Positions 22,101 through 35,157 of a DNA stretch of 64,000 nucleotides are shown piece by piece. The notes under the pieces are model-generated. The model was not told where the DNA came from. It made no database searches and saw only the letters and a list, made by a program, of their open reading frames with translations. This DNA comes from Pterobdella sp. o SKG-2022 (taxonomy: Eukaryota > Annelida > Clitellata > Hirudinida > Piscicolidae): assembly GCA_964035795.1 (NCBI GenBank), contig OZ038323.1, positions 7,008,018-7,072,017 on the forward strand, given 5' to 3'. Positions within the stretch are counted from its first letter, which is position 1. Every line of letters starts with the position of its first letter. The translations under genes and the position numbers were made by a program.

Positions 22101-24516
22101 ATGTTTTCAAGGAGTATAGTTTTTATTTTGCTGTTTGTAGCTGGAGTGGAAGGTAGGGATGGTTTCGTGAAAGATCAGAATGTCAATCTAGTTGAGTTTC
22201 CGCCTAAGGTTGCGTCATTTTATTTTTCGAATAAATCTTCTATGCATGAACATTATTTCAATTCTTTTTAGATAAAACCATCTTTGGATCCAGTTATCCC
22301 TGTGGGCCATCTCAGACCACTTGGTTATAAAAATATAAAAAACTTCGAAAACAATATAAAATTTTTTTTCAAAAAATTTCCAGAAGTATTGTTTGATATA
22401 AAACATAATTGTTTCATAATGTTCCAAAATAATATTTATGAATTTAATAAAAAATTAATCCAACGACATGAAGGGTGGCAAAAAGCGCCCGAAGGAATGA
22501 TAGATGAAAGCAAGACTGCCATGAACCCTGAATTGTTCTACAACAAGTTTGTAAAGGAAGACAAACCCGTGGTACTGAGAAAAGCTCTGCAAAAACTTCC
22601 CGCCATGGATCTCTGGCCTCAAAAGAACTATCTCAAAAACAAGTACATTAAGATATTTTTCAATGCTTCAAAAACGTCGCATGTATCTTTTTTGAGTATT
22701 TTATAACTTGATTTTAACTTGAGATTAATATTTTCAATTTTAAAGATTATAACATCTTTCATAAGGAAACTTTAATTTTATGAAACGCTCTTATGGCTGC
22801 AGGTATGGAAACATAATGGTGCAAGTGGTGGTCAAAAAAGAATTTCTACGCACTGGAGCTACTGCAATGAAGCTATCCAAGTACTATCACCCAACGTTAT
22901 TTAACAAATCACAACTAAAAAGATGTTCAAACGACGATTTCTGAAATACCCACATCTGCATCTAGGATGAGATTCGGATTAATAATGAAATTTGATGCCA
23001 TCAGGTTTATGGGTGATTTCTTGTATGATGATCTGTATCTTAGCAACTACCTACCTCACGAGATGAAGTCGGAGTTGGCGGTGAGTGTAATTTTACGCAT
23101 TTTTATAAATATTTCTAATAATTATAACCTATTTATTGAGGTTCAAATTACATAGGTAATTATGAAATTACGTGAAAACGTAGTAAAAACGTTAAAAATT
23201 ACAGCATTTGCGTTGTTTCTTCCAATATAAAATTGTATACTTTACTTGATAATGTGAGTTCGACTTCAGAAAAGCCTCGTTATTAAATGTTTGATCTGCA
23301 TTTTTAAAATTATAAAATATTTTCAAACACAAATTTGATGCATTGAAACTTTACAAAACTAAATGAATTTAACTCAAGTGAAACAAAATTGTAGCTACCG
23401 GGAGTGTTAGGTTGTGGCCTGGAGGAATGGTTGATGGAAAGCGAATTGTGGATGAGCAGTGGAGGAACATCCAGCTTATTACATTCTCACTCCGACCATG
23501 ATCTTCACTGTCTTCTCTCCGGAAGGAAGGATTTCGTCTTCATTGAACCCAAGTTCAAGCAGCTTTTCAACTACCAAGAAAAGGTTCAAACTGATAAAAA
23601 TTTTGTTTCATGTAAAAAATTTGAGAAATTTTGAAATTAATTATAATTAAGGATGAATGTAACTACAGGAGGGTTTGGAAGGGGCAGGCCATTCCCCCAT
23701 CGACATGGACATGATCAACATGTTTCAACACAAGGATATTTCAGAGGTGCCATGGAGGTGGGCTATCCTCAGGCCTGGAGATTGTGTCTTTGTCCCCGCT
23801 GGTTTGTTGGTTTTGAAAGTACTCAAATCTGCGCTTTAAAATGTATTCGTTTTACCTATTTCTTTTACTACTAGAGCAATTACTAATGTGTCTGTTGAAT
23901 TTTGGGTAGTGATGTTGTTTTTGAAGCTTAAGCAACATCATAAAATTTCTTAAGGTTTGATGCACCAGGTGAGGTCATACGGAGTGAGCATCTCCGTCAC
24001 TAATCACTTTTCTCCATCTCCTGACATACAACTTAGTCAGTGTGATAAGGTACCAGAGCAGCGCAGTCTCGACCATTTCAACTACTTGTGGACCTACAAA
24101 GACGGACAACTGGTATTATAAAATAACTTTACATCAAATTGTTTGGCTGAAATTATTCAATTTATCAGTGGTTAACAGAAGAGAATTTGGATAGTGAGAG
24201 CACCAGAAGGCACTTGATAAAGTTGATGAGACAACAAAAACACTTGTCAAAGCATCTCTTCAAGTCCTTTTACCAAACTCTTATGGAAAAGGTAGAATAG
24301 GATCAATAAATAACTTGAAAAATTAAACTCAAACTATAATCATTATCATAGACGAGTAATGCGCCTAAGTTTGAGGACGTGTGGGAAATACTGACATCGA
24401 AAAACATGATATCTAGAGAGGAAGTGAATCAACTGCCTCCTGCAGTTCTCATTTCATTGGCAGACGTCCTTAAACTACCAAGGAGGCAAATGAAGATGGT
24501 GAAAGAAGAACTTTAA
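22101..24516 (+). CDS. secretory JmjC/cupin_8 domain protein
   Basis: Nine exons with consistent phase: 22101-22208, 22272-22642, 22803-22880, 23005-23080, 23395-23583, 23669-23801, 23955-24112, 24169-24291, 24352-24516; 466 aa. It opens with a hydrophobic signal peptide (MFSRSIVFILLFVAGVEG), so it is probably ER-luminal or secreted. Residues about 90-330 form a cupin_8/JmjC fold: KPVVLRKALQKLPAMDLW, ELWMSSGGTSSLLHSHSDHD, WRWAILRPGDCVFVPAG and LMHQVRSYG. In Fe(II)/2-oxoglutarate oxygenases of this group the first iron ligands are HxD; here H241-S-H243, so the acidic ligand is missing, while the distal His (H322, in MHQV) is kept. The C-terminal 110 residues are helical and charged, ending KMVKEEL. 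JMJD8-like is one possibility, but this protein is longer. Substrate unknown. Confidence 0.85.
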
Positions 24517-24759
24517 AAATATACTCCGCCGCTTTATTTGTGTTAAAAGAAAATGTTAAAGTATCAAGTCCGATAAAATTTTTTGTTCAAAGAAATAAAC
24601 CTTATTTTGATCTATACAAAACTAGAAGGTAATTAACTAAAACATTACAAACACAGTAAGATAAAAAAGATTATTTTTTTAATAAACACGAATTTAATCG
24701 CCGATAAATGTGATAAATATGCTTCATTTGTGGAACAAAGCAGGAAAGAAGCAGCCACA

Positions 24760-25871
24760 TCAAGTCCTCTTGAAGGACCTGGTCTTGAAACTGAGGGCTG
24801 CTTGTGACTGTAGCTCATAAGCCATTGGGTGAATCTTGAAGCCATACAAACTGATGTTTGTAAATTGAAAAAAATATTTGTTATATTTAATAGCATGAAA
24901 ACAATAAAAAAAATTATAACGTAAAAGCTTGATAAAAACTTCAAACTTGATCAAAACCAACCGAGAGACAAATTGGTTAGTGGGTCGTTTGGGCCTGTAC
25001 TCGGGATGGACCATAAAGAGCATGTGGGGGAATCCAGTGCCAAAATAGGCTCCATCAGTGTGGTGGTGACGAGATGACTTGGGCACATAAACATCCTGAC
25101 ATCTAGGACAATACAATTTCACCATTGCTTCCCCAGGCACATCTGACAGACCTTTATATTAGGAAAATTTCATTAAGTGATGTTCTTCATTAAATTATAT
25201 TTGAAATGTTCTTTTAAAAGTACTAACCAATGGGTAACACAAGGTTGTTTTCACAATAAACTCTTGGGCACTGACCAAATTCACCTTGTTTCCATTTGTC
25301 AATCTACAAATATTCAACAGTATTTCCTTTATTTCAAACTTAAAAATGAGAATTGAAGTGAACTAACCATTTGGGAGATTCCCCTGTTGGTCATAATGTA
25401 TCTGGCATGGATGAGTCCATATAACATCTCTGCACCCTGTTCTATGAAATCACTCTCATTTGCTGTACCATCTTGGCCATCATCTTCAAATATCCAATTA
25501 CTGATATTCAAAATGCTTTCAAGTGAGGGAATAAAATCAATTCAATTTTCAAAAACGTATAATTTAGTTAAACAAAAAAGATATTAAATTTAACTCGCGC
25601 GAAAGTTGATACCTGGTTCGAGGTCGAGTATCATGTCGATAGCCTGGCGGTAGTAAGGGACTTGTTCGTTTAAACCGGTCAAGTTAAATTTGTCTTGTAT
25701 ATAATCTTCGTCAACCTTTCAGAGTGAAATTTTAAAAATGAAGTTTTTAATGAACCAATAAATATTGTTGTTAAGACAAAACGTAATGCTAGACTAGACC
25801 TCGCAAAAAAATTCGTTGCCCCTGAGTCCACAGAACCAAGAAATCCATGAAACCTCTTCGGAGCTACTCAT
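24760..25871 (-). CDS. CSNK2B: casein kinase 2 regulatory subunit beta
   Basis: Regulatory subunit that dimerises through a zinc finger and assembles the CK2 holoenzyme. Six exons, phases agree: 25800-25871, 25613-25715, 25368-25483, 25228-25303, 24962-25151, 24760-24850; 215 aa, the same length as the vertebrate protein. The N-terminus [20 protein letters not shown] carries the autophosphorylation serines and is near-identical to other animals. The four zinc cysteines fall at C109, C114, C137 and C140. [18 protein letters not shown] and [14 protein letters not shown] are present. The acidic loop around residue 55-65 ([12 protein letters not shown]) is less acidic than usual, and the third-exon acceptor was chosen because it restores the family length. 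Converges on the JmjC gene with 243 bp between stops. Confidence 0.97.
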
Positions 25872-26435
25872 TCTGTTTTATAAAAACTTTTTCACACTGA
25901 ATTTTATTCAAAAATTCACTCGAGTCGACAAGTTTGAGCAAAAGCTAGAATGTGTATGTAAACACTAATCTACAAAACAGAAAGCTGTTTCAAACGAATA
26001 ATTTTTGATGTATAATGACATTTAGTTTTAATTATATTTAATTAATACTTAGTTTGAAACAATATGTTGATTAATACAAATATTTTGAATAATGTAAAAG
26101 GTCAAATCAAAAAAATTATTAATGAGCAACATTTGATAGCAAATTATAGACACTGGTTAAAATATTTATGCAAATAATATTAGCTTCTTTGAATTAAAAA
26201 ACAATTAAATCTTATACAAAAAGCTATTAAGTGCAATCTCGAAAATAAATAAAAAGCAACTTAATACTAAATAGTATTATTTAAAAGTACGAAACTTCGT
26301 TACAAGTGTTTTTGCGTACTTGAAAATTCACAAACGTAACAAAGTCTCCTACTTTATAAATAAAACTAATCAGTATTTAGTGTTTTTTATTTATAACTTT
26401 GGCTTTGAAAAATCTTATACAGATGACGATGAAAT
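25872..26435. other. CK2 beta 5' flank / NMNAT 3' flank
   Basis: 564 bp of AT-rich sequence between two minus-strand genes. It must contain the CK2 beta promoter and the NMNAT 3' UTR; no individual element could be picked out. Confidence 0.45.
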
Positions 26436-28675
26436 TCATTCTCTATAAAGCTTGTGTTTGTTGATATAATCGATCACTCCATCTTGTAATAAATACTTGA
26501 CACTCTCCCCTCTTCTTATAGCTCTTCTGAAAAATTTAAAAATAGTTTCCATGTTAAAAAACCTTCTACAAATACATATACCGTGGAACTTAACTACTGC
26601 GTAATACCATATCTTATTGGTGGTATTAATATTAATCTTGCTGCTATTATTAATATTCATTAAAAAACTCATGAATACCGATTCAATAGGTAAGTTTACC
26701 ACCTTATTTTCGTAGAGCTTATTTCGTTTTTCATCCAATCATTCACCACGAAAATATTCGACTGTTGAATAATTAAAATGAATTATTTTGTGAATAAAAA
26801 CGTGATTCCTGATTCACATGAAAACAATTATTTTATAACAACAAAGAAAAAAATCAAACTATCTCATTTAGAATAAGATAAAAAATCAAATAAATTAAAA
26901 TCAAAAAAATATTCTATAAAAGCAAATAACCTTATACTTATTGAGAATATCATGTTCATATATGAATTTGTAAATATCCCAACCAGCTCTGAGAAAGATT
27001 TTATTTATTTAATATTGTATGAAATCAACAATGAATAAAAATTAATATTTCAATGTAACATTTTAAAAAGAAAAAAGTTAAATAAACCTTGTAAACACCA
27101 CCATCCCATAATCTCTCACTATTTCCTCAATCTGGAGTTAAATGAAATCCAAATAATGGTGATTTTTGATGATTATAATTTTTAGAACATCTCAAATAGT
27201 TTTCCTCAAATACTTCTTCTATTTATAACATCAACTCTCTGGAAACAAACAAAATGAAATTGGTGCATGGAAACCATAACACAATATACAAAAAGTTTCT
27301 TGGTTCCATAAATATATATTATTATAATAAACGCAAAAAATTTTGATTTTATTGGAGTAAATCTGGCCACCTTCAGCATAGTGGAATTAAACTGGATTTA
27401 AAATCTTGGTATCAAACTATCTATTTATCTATCTATCTAACTTTATCTACAATAAACACTAAAAAATCTTACATGTGAGCTTTCCCAGATATTTGGGTTG
27501 AAAAAGCTTTCAAGAAAGTCTGCCCCACACAACAACATTACTCTCAAGTTTTCACTTTCTGGTTAGCAGATAATTCATGAATAAATATACAGGTTGATTA
27601 ATTGACACAAGTAAATAAACTAAATTATAGAAAGATAAATGAAAATGTGGATTAATGAATGAATTGTAGCAGAGTTATACAGATGAAGTAGATATTAAAA
27701 TAAAAATAGACAGACAGATGAATAACTAGGAAGACTTGAAAATTAAAAACTAGATAGATAAATAAATAGATAGATAGAGCTATCAAAATAGATAGATAAC
27801 CTTGAATGTTACCATTGACATCAACAACAGTCTTCTTCTTGGCTCGAGAGTCAAAGTAGTTTTCAGCATATTGTTTATGATGTCTCAATACTGATAAGGT
27901 TTTCAACCACCCTTCCCTTTCTGACTCCCATGCATCTAAACTTTATGTTATAGTTATCTGGCTGTTATATGAAAGACTGCCTTTTTTGATGAGATACTAA
28001 TGGGCATTCTTACTATTATTAACTGATAATGATTTGAAAACTTACTGATAAAGTTTAGAAAACAATAGTGTATATGTGAAAAATCATTAAAAACCAAAAA
28101 AAAAAACCTGATCCAGGAAGAAGAATGCAGAGATAACTTGACCATTTCATTTCGGTGGATGGCTGCCTCCAAGGTCTGTGATGAATAACCATTGGTGATG
28201 AGTAATAAATAGTAATTGAAACAATTTGGTGTAATGTTTAGCCATAAATTAAGTATTCATGTTAGATATAATAAAAATAACTTTTAAATACAAATGCCTG
28301 AAACATGCTTATAGGAAATCCTATACTTCAGATGGATGAGTTGAAATAGCATTGGAACCTTGTAAGGGTAGTTATCATTTACTGTAGAAATGACTCCTTT
28401 GATTTCAAAATCCTTTTCTAACAACAGAGCATCTCTCGCCACTTCTGTATACGTTAGATTAATGAAGAAAATCTTGTTTATATGTATTTTTTAAAAATTC
28501 GCTGTTTGATGAGGTTAGAATAAATAAGATAGTCAATTAAAAATGTTTCTTTTTTTTCAAAGAACTAACCAAACATGCGAAGATGCATATTGGTGATCGG
28601 GTCAAACGATCCGCATGCCAAAAGTAAGATTCTGTCAACATTTTTTGTAATAGACTCTCTGTTTCGACAATCCAT
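26436..28675 (-). CDS. NMNAT: nicotinamide/nicotinate mononucleotide adenylyltransferase
   Basis: Transfers AMP from ATP to NMN (or NaMN) to make NAD. Nine exons, phases agree: 28570-28675, 28359-28444, 28108-28175, 27801-27940, 27473-27558, 27088-27131, 26931-26988, 26703-26761, 26436-26526; 245 aa. The nucleotidyltransferase signature GSFDPITNMHLRMF is at residues 22-35 (with the HxGH-type His at 31) and the ISSTKIR motif at 210-216; both are diagnostic. MLLCGADFLESFFNPNIW and SVKYLLQDGVIDYI also fit. It lacks an obvious mitochondrial presequence, and with 245 aa it is nearer NMNAT3 in length than NMNAT1 (279 aa); which vertebrate paralogue it matches cannot be decided by eye. Start chosen as the ATG closest to the fold. 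Confidence 0.95.
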
Positions 28676-30152
28676 TTTTGTTGCCAGGGTCGTCAAAAAC
28701 CCTTTAACTATTTTTCGTCTAATTGGAATAGTCTTTGGAATGACTTTTTAGATTAACTTGACTTTCGAAAAAACGAAAAATGTTTGTATATTTACAATAT
28801 GAGAAAAAAATTAAATGAATATATTTTCATTTATAATATTTCAGGATATTGTATAAATCATTATGTTTACTAATTTAAAGCATGTTTTAAAAGCAAAATG
28901 TTTTGGAAATTTAAAAATAATTGCTATTTTAAAATGATTTTTATGTAAAAAATCGTTTGTAAAATAATTCTAATTAAACTTTTTTGTGTTTAAGTGGCTT
29001 TTAAATGGTTGTTCCACTGTTTTATTTACAGTTTGTAAGCAAGGCGAAACTTCGTTTTTTAGTATCAATCAGATCTTTATACCGACCTTTTGAATTTACT
29101 TCAAAATTTCAGAAAACAATTAAATTCTCCAACATAAAGCTTCAAACGTGTTCAAATTTATTGGAATGAGAAAATTTGGAAGTCTCGTTCTAACAGTCCT
29201 AACAGTTTCCAATGAGTACCTGACAGTTATAAGCTTTGTTTTAATTTTGTCTTTCATTTGTCATAAGAATTCACACACTCACTAAAAACAAAAAAAACAT
29301 CGTCATAATCTTCAAAATAAAACTACACTTAATAGTTTTTTTGTATAAAAAAACTTGTATGTACATAGTGAAAGTTATTAAATTTTAAATAATCTTTCAG
29401 CTTTTTAGAAACATCATACATAGCTTTTTAATTCAAATTTTTTGTTAATTAGTCAAATGAATTATAATAAAGATGAAGCTATCGAAAATTTTAGTTTCGA
29501 TTAAACAATGAATGCTTGTAAAATTTCCTCATTTCAGAAATAAGAAAAAAGCTTTTCAGTTCTATTCAAATAAAAACACTTTTTCAATTTTATTTTGTTC
29601 CTCAAAGCTTGTACTGCCTTAAAGTAGGTGGTTTAAATGCCCTACCATTAACAAAGGGGTTTAGCTTTTTTTAAGATGCTGCAGTAAATCATCGAAACCT
29701 TTCGTCCACTAACGTCATAATTTTCCGTCTTTGTTGAACAATCATGGCTTTTTTTTTAACATTTTTGTGATAAAACAGAGATAAGCAGTAAATCATTTAG
29801 ACGTTTCGTCTAATTTTTTTTACAACCATTAGGAAAGCTTAGGAATATTTGGCTCTCCAGACATGTGTACCTCCACTTGAGAAAAAGCTTTGTGGAATAA
29901 AAAACGATCAAAAGTGTTTTAATTTAAAGATTTTTATTTGGTTTTATTAAAGTAGAATTTTTAGGTATGAAAATTTTTTTAATGAAAAATTCCTCTTACA
30001 TCAATTTCGTTTCAAAACTGAATTTAAAAACTTGAAAGCATAATTATAAATATAACACTAAAATTTTTGTGTAAATTGGTAAACTAAAAATTATTTAAAA
30101 ATCTGAGCTACTTATTAGTTGTGAATTTTCGTAAATAGCTTTCATTTCTAAA
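28676..30152. other. divergent intergenic region NMNAT / MICU1
   Basis: About 1.5 kb of AT-rich sequence holding the promoters of two divergent genes. At about 29230-29330 it carries the 3' tail of the retroelement seen at 3400-3510 (shared TTTGTCATAAGAATTCA and TTCAAAATAAAACTACACTT). No other element recognised. Confidence 0.5.
29228..29332 (-). repeat. retroelement 3'-tail copy
   Basis: About 100 bp matching the A-rich 3' region of the element at 3400-3790 without its coding part, consistent with a severely 5'-truncated insertion. Confidence 0.55.
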
Positions 30153-33100
30153 ATGAATGCAAATTTTCGATTTTTAAAAATACCATCAATTTTGGTGGCA
30201 TATCGAAGAATTCTTCATAAATCGAATATTGTTCCTTATAGCTCAAGACAATTATCGTGCATAAATAATGGAAATAGTTTCAATTTTACAACTTCATCTT
30301 TAATCGCGAAAAACAATAAAGGAAAATATAATGGCATCTTGTTTTTTCAAACGAGGAATAAGAACAGATACCACGGGTTCCACAATCCCCAAGCCGTAAA
30401 ATATTCTTGGCTTCATGTTGTCTTTGCTGGAATTTTAGGAACTGGTTTTGTTTTCACTACTTTCTCTTCATTGTCAGTAGTTTCTTTTAATTTCTACATT
30501 TATTTTGACTACTTGTACATTATATTTAAAATAATTTTTTCCAAAGTTTGAATTGAAATTTAATGCTTTTTTGAATTTACAGTTGGGCTTGGGTTTCAAA
30601 AATTGAATCTGCATCACTTTCTTCAAATGCTGACACTGAAGATACTGATGAAGATGATAGGATTGATAGTGAAGAAGAGGAAGAAGAAAAAAAAAATGAA
30701 GTGATAGCAAAACCAAAAAAGAAAAGAATTGGCTTTAGAGAACGAAAAGTATTTCAAACATTTATTATCAACATGATTTTTCAAAAATTATCAAGTGTGA
30801 TAATTTAAGATATTCTTACGAATATTTCTATTATATGGATTTCCAGCTATTTTACGTCAAAATAACCCATCTTCATTTATATTAATGATAACATCACTTA
30901 TAAAATAACCTCAATCAATGAATCCATCAGTTCATAGAGTATGAGAACAGAATTCGAGAATATTCCACACCTGACAAGATCTTCCGATACTTTGCCACCA
31001 AGAAGACTTTAGACGGGGAGGTTTACATGACTCCTGATGACTTTGTACGATCTGTCACTCCCAACAATCGACAAGATGAAAGTTATACTTTTTATTATTC
31101 TTTATTTTTTTCTATTTTTAGAATAACTTTATGATTTAAACACTCATAAAATAAAGTAAAATATGAGTTGAAAGCATCAAAATATTAATTTGGAAAATAA
31201 GTTCATGTTTAATCTTAACTCAATGAAACTTCATAACTGACAATGTAAATTCTAATTATAATAATCCTTATTTTTTTCAGTTTATATAAGTCAGATTCAA
31301 ATAAATAAACTAAAATCAACCAACAAAAAAACACTCATCAGACCTGGGCTTGGACAAATTTGAGAAGTTTGATCCCAAGACAGACAAGCTGGAATGTTCA
31401 TTGGATAAGGAAAGCATCTTTTGGAAGTTTGGACAGAATGGTCTAATCTCCTTCTCTGATTACATGTTTCTGCTTGTCATCCTTTCGAGTAAGCTATCTT
31501 TCAAACAATTTGAATTTTATTTCAGTTTTTTCTTAAAAAATAAATTTTATTTCAAAAATTAATCTTTTTTGGCGAATAAAATGGAAGTTTTTTCTATATT
31601 TTTATATTCAACTTTAGTTTTTTAGAGATTTTTTATATTCAACTTTATTTTTTTAAAAATGCATTCAAGTGTTATAACCCATTATCACCCTCCCAGCACC
31701 TTCCAGGTCCATTGAGATTGCCTTCAAGATGTTTGACTACAATGGAGATGGCATTCTGGACCTTGAGGAGTTCCAAAGGGTATCTCTCTACTTACCTGCC
31801 AACTTTCATCTATCAGCTTGTTGATAGAAGATTTCAAAGCTATGCACACTCTTATAATTGATTAGTGTGTTCGAGTAAGAAAATACTCAAAAATACCTGT
31901 ATGAATTTATTATGTAAATAATCATCAGGTGACGGAAGTACTGAGGTCGAACAGCTATGTGGGTATGAGGCACAGGGACCACAGCGTGACAGGCAACACT
32001 ATCAAGTCCATCAACACTGGTCTCTCCAAGTTCTTTTTTGGGGAAGAGCTCGATGAGAAGCTTACTATCAAAAAGTTTCTCAACTTCCAACAAGGCCTGC
32101 TAGTGGAGATTCTTAAGATTGAGGTGTGTGTGTGCGTGTTTTTGTTTCGTATGTCAAAATTTTTATAAAATTTTTTATTTGATGTGTTACTACTAATTTA
32201 ACGCATATTATTAAGGGTATGTGTGCTAACAGAGAAACAAACACGTTGGTTGCGGCTTCGTTCACATGTATAAAAACACAAACACACAGTTCGACAGATA
32301 CGACAAGCGTGACAATGGAAATATATCTGAGAAAGATTTTGCCCACAGCATTGTGGTGTATACCGGCCATTCATTCTCCCGCAGAGCCAAGCTTCTCAAG
32401 AAGATTAGGAAGAGCTTTGTTGGTTGTGAGGTTAGCTCAGTTGAGTTTTTAGGGTGCAATTCATTGTGTTTTGAAGTTTTTCTTGTTGGTGATTAATTGT
32501 TTTTGGTGAGTTTATATTAATTTTGAGGTGTTTATCAGTCATATTATTATGACGTGTGCCACAATAATGATATAATTTCTGCATTACAGGGCATTTCGTT
32601 CACGGACTACCAGAACTTTTATAGAGTTCTCAAGCACATTAATGATATCGACGTTGCCCTCGTCTTCTACAATGTTGCTGGAGCCTCTATCGATAAAAGT
32701 ACCATCTATTCATTCATGCATCCACTCACCCATCCATCCATCCACCAACCCATCTTTTGTGCTTATTTATGGATCGAATCACTTTATTTATCCAGTTTTT
32801 TAATTAATCAGTTTGTTCATTCTCATAAAATCGTTGTTTTTTTTGGATTTTTTCATATACTCATTTACCCACTTAATCACCCACTCATTCATCCATCCAG
32901 CCACCAACTCAATTGTCTATGCAAACACTCATATAATCACTCACCCATTCATCCACCATTACCTATCTAACCATCTACCCAAAACCAGAGACTTTAAAAC
33001 ACGTGGCAAAGACAGTGGCCCACGTGGATTTGAGCGATCACCTCGTCGACGTCGTCTTCCTTATTTTCGATGAAAATGGTAATATTAAGGAAACATAATG

Positions 33101-34336
33101 ATAATAATAATGATGATAATAAAAATAATAATAACAGCAATAATAATAATAGAAAAAATATTAAATTAAAGGCAATAATATTAATAATAGACACACCATT
33201 GACAGACGATGGTGAGCTGAGCCACAGGGAGTTTGTGTCAGTGATGAAGAGGAGGTGAGTGTCTGAGTTTTATATGCCTTCTTTAAGTTATGATGAATGC
33301 TTCTAGAAACACGTTTGTTTAGGAGAAATCAGCTAATTTCTGATAAGTGAAACAGTATTAAAAATCATTAGGGGAATACTCCATTTAATATTAACAAGCT
33401 TGTAACTTGTATCGGTTATGTTATATTAGAAGTAAATGACTAAAGAATGATACTAATAATAGCAGTGATGTAATTTTATGGTAACTCTTGAAGTTTATGT
33501 CTTTAAAATCTACCATGTTATTGTGTCGCTCTATTCTATTAATACTTCTACTTTTGCTACTAGTTCCTCTTCTATTTTTTTTATATTACTATTATTACTG
33601 TTGCTACTACTATTATAACTACTGTTTCTAGTACCTCTTCTACTTCTTTTAATACTACTACTTCTGCTGAAGTAATAAAATATAACTCATCTTTCTCATT
33701 TCTGATGCTTTCAAATTATCTATTGGTAGTTTAAACTCAAATGTTAAGTAGCAAATCCTTTGAATGGATATATATATATATATAAAGTAATTGTAATATA
33801 CAAAATATCTGTATGTATATAAGATGTATATGTGATTTAATTGGTTAAGAGCTTCTTCGTAAATCTTTATCAGGCTAAGATAGTGTCTAACAGTGTCTAT
33901 AACATTATCTTTAAGATTCAGGCGCTATATCAATTGTAAATACTAATAATACAAATAAATGGTGTTGATATTAATAATAATAATAATAAGGGTACTTCTA
34001 CAACTACCACCATTAAAAATGATATTTGTTTGAGACACATTATTAGCAAATATAAGTAGTAGTAACCTAAAGATATCGAAAAATTTAGTTTCAATAAATT
34101 ATAAACGCTGTGTTTTCTAGCTTTTTTATAAAAAAGTTATAGATAAACTTGCAGGTAATGAGAATTATATGATGCATTTCAAGTAAATATTAAGAGTTAC
34201 ATTTCCAGCAAATGTGTAAAATGTTTACTATAGATTAATGAGAGGACTACAGAAGCCCAAGGACACTGGTCTGCTGAACATCATTGCTGCCGCCTGGCAA
34301 TGTGCCAAGATGCAGATTCCCCTCCATGAACCTTGA
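30153..34336 (+). CDS. MICU1: mitochondrial calcium uptake protein 1 (MICU1 type)
   Basis: EF-hand gatekeeper of the mitochondrial calcium uniporter, acting on the intermembrane-space side. Eleven exons with matching phase: 30153-30472, 30583-30748, 30931-31081, 31342-31488, 31697-31779, 31929-32123, 32290-32430, 32590-32698, 32989-33078, 33206-33254, 34234-34336; 517 aa. The N-terminus is basic and Ser/Asn-rich (targeting peptide), followed by a hydrophobic segment at about 85-108, an acidic stretch, and a polybasic KPKKKR, the element used to bind MCU and EMRE. EF-hand 1 is [12 protein letters not shown] (275-286), EF-hand 2 [12 protein letters not shown] (465-476); both have canonical ligands. 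MGMRHRD-type sequence ([13 protein letters not shown]) and [12 protein letters not shown] match MICU1 rather than MICU2/3. The exon-1 donor (GTCAGT) was picked because only it gives the right phase. Confidence 0.95.
33835..33960 (+). repeat. SINE tail fragment
   Basis: Lies in the last MICU1 intron. It ends AGGCGCTATATCAATTGTAAATAC with AAT-rich sequence after it, close to the GGCGCTTTATAAATACC tail of the SINE at 1985-2165. The tRNA-like head is not recognisable. Confidence 0.4.
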
Positions 34337-35157
34337 CGCCATTTTAAATTTTAATATATTTTTTACTTTAATTCGCTTTTAATTAAAATCATGTGGATTT
34401 ATGTAAATAAATTTTCATTCGTCTTAATTTTTCTGGTGAAAATTTGACGTTGTTAATAAAAAAATAATGAAATAAAAGTAAGAAATATATGTGAAAATAA
34501 TAAAGTTGTATCTGCATATATTCCATATAATGTTAATGATAATCATGAGAACCGGTTTTGCTTTTATGCTCAAGTAATCTTCGATGATATTACTAAAGCA
34601 TTAAGAAGCAAATAACGGAGTTCATAATGGTTGCTTCCCGAAATTCTCAGAAATAAAATTTGAAAATTAAAAAAATCATAAAAATAATCGCAGAAAATAA
34701 TTAAAATCAAATTTATGAATCTTACACTAATGGATGGGTGGATGCAGGAGCTTCTCGTCTTCTTATTGGTTGAAACGCCACCAATCAGGAAAAAGTTCAA
34801 AATGTTCGACTTACTTTTAAAAGATTTGAGAAATTATGATTAGAATTCTAGAAGATTGCAAATTTTTGTAAGTTCAGTCCACTTTTTATAAAAACTTGAT
34901 CTTATCTCATATTTGAAAACGAATTAATTAAGTATAAATGATGTGTAAAAAAGTAAAAAATTCAAACTAAAAAAAATTGGTTTAAAAATTCGAATATCGA
35001 ATAGTAAAAGCAGACGGTTTCGACTGCATCGATCGAGCTCTAACTAACTGCAGAAACAAATCTAATAAAACAATTTGCAATCACGAGTTGTCATTGCAGC
35101 TTTAAATTTAATGAAGAGGGTACCGACGTTTGAATAAAAAGATTTCTACAAAGCGTA
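34337..35157. other. intergenic region MICU1 / TFAP2
   Basis: AT-rich 0.8 kb with an AATAAA near 34405 for MICU1. It presumably includes TFAP2 promoter or 5' intron sequence. No exon identified. Confidence 0.45.
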
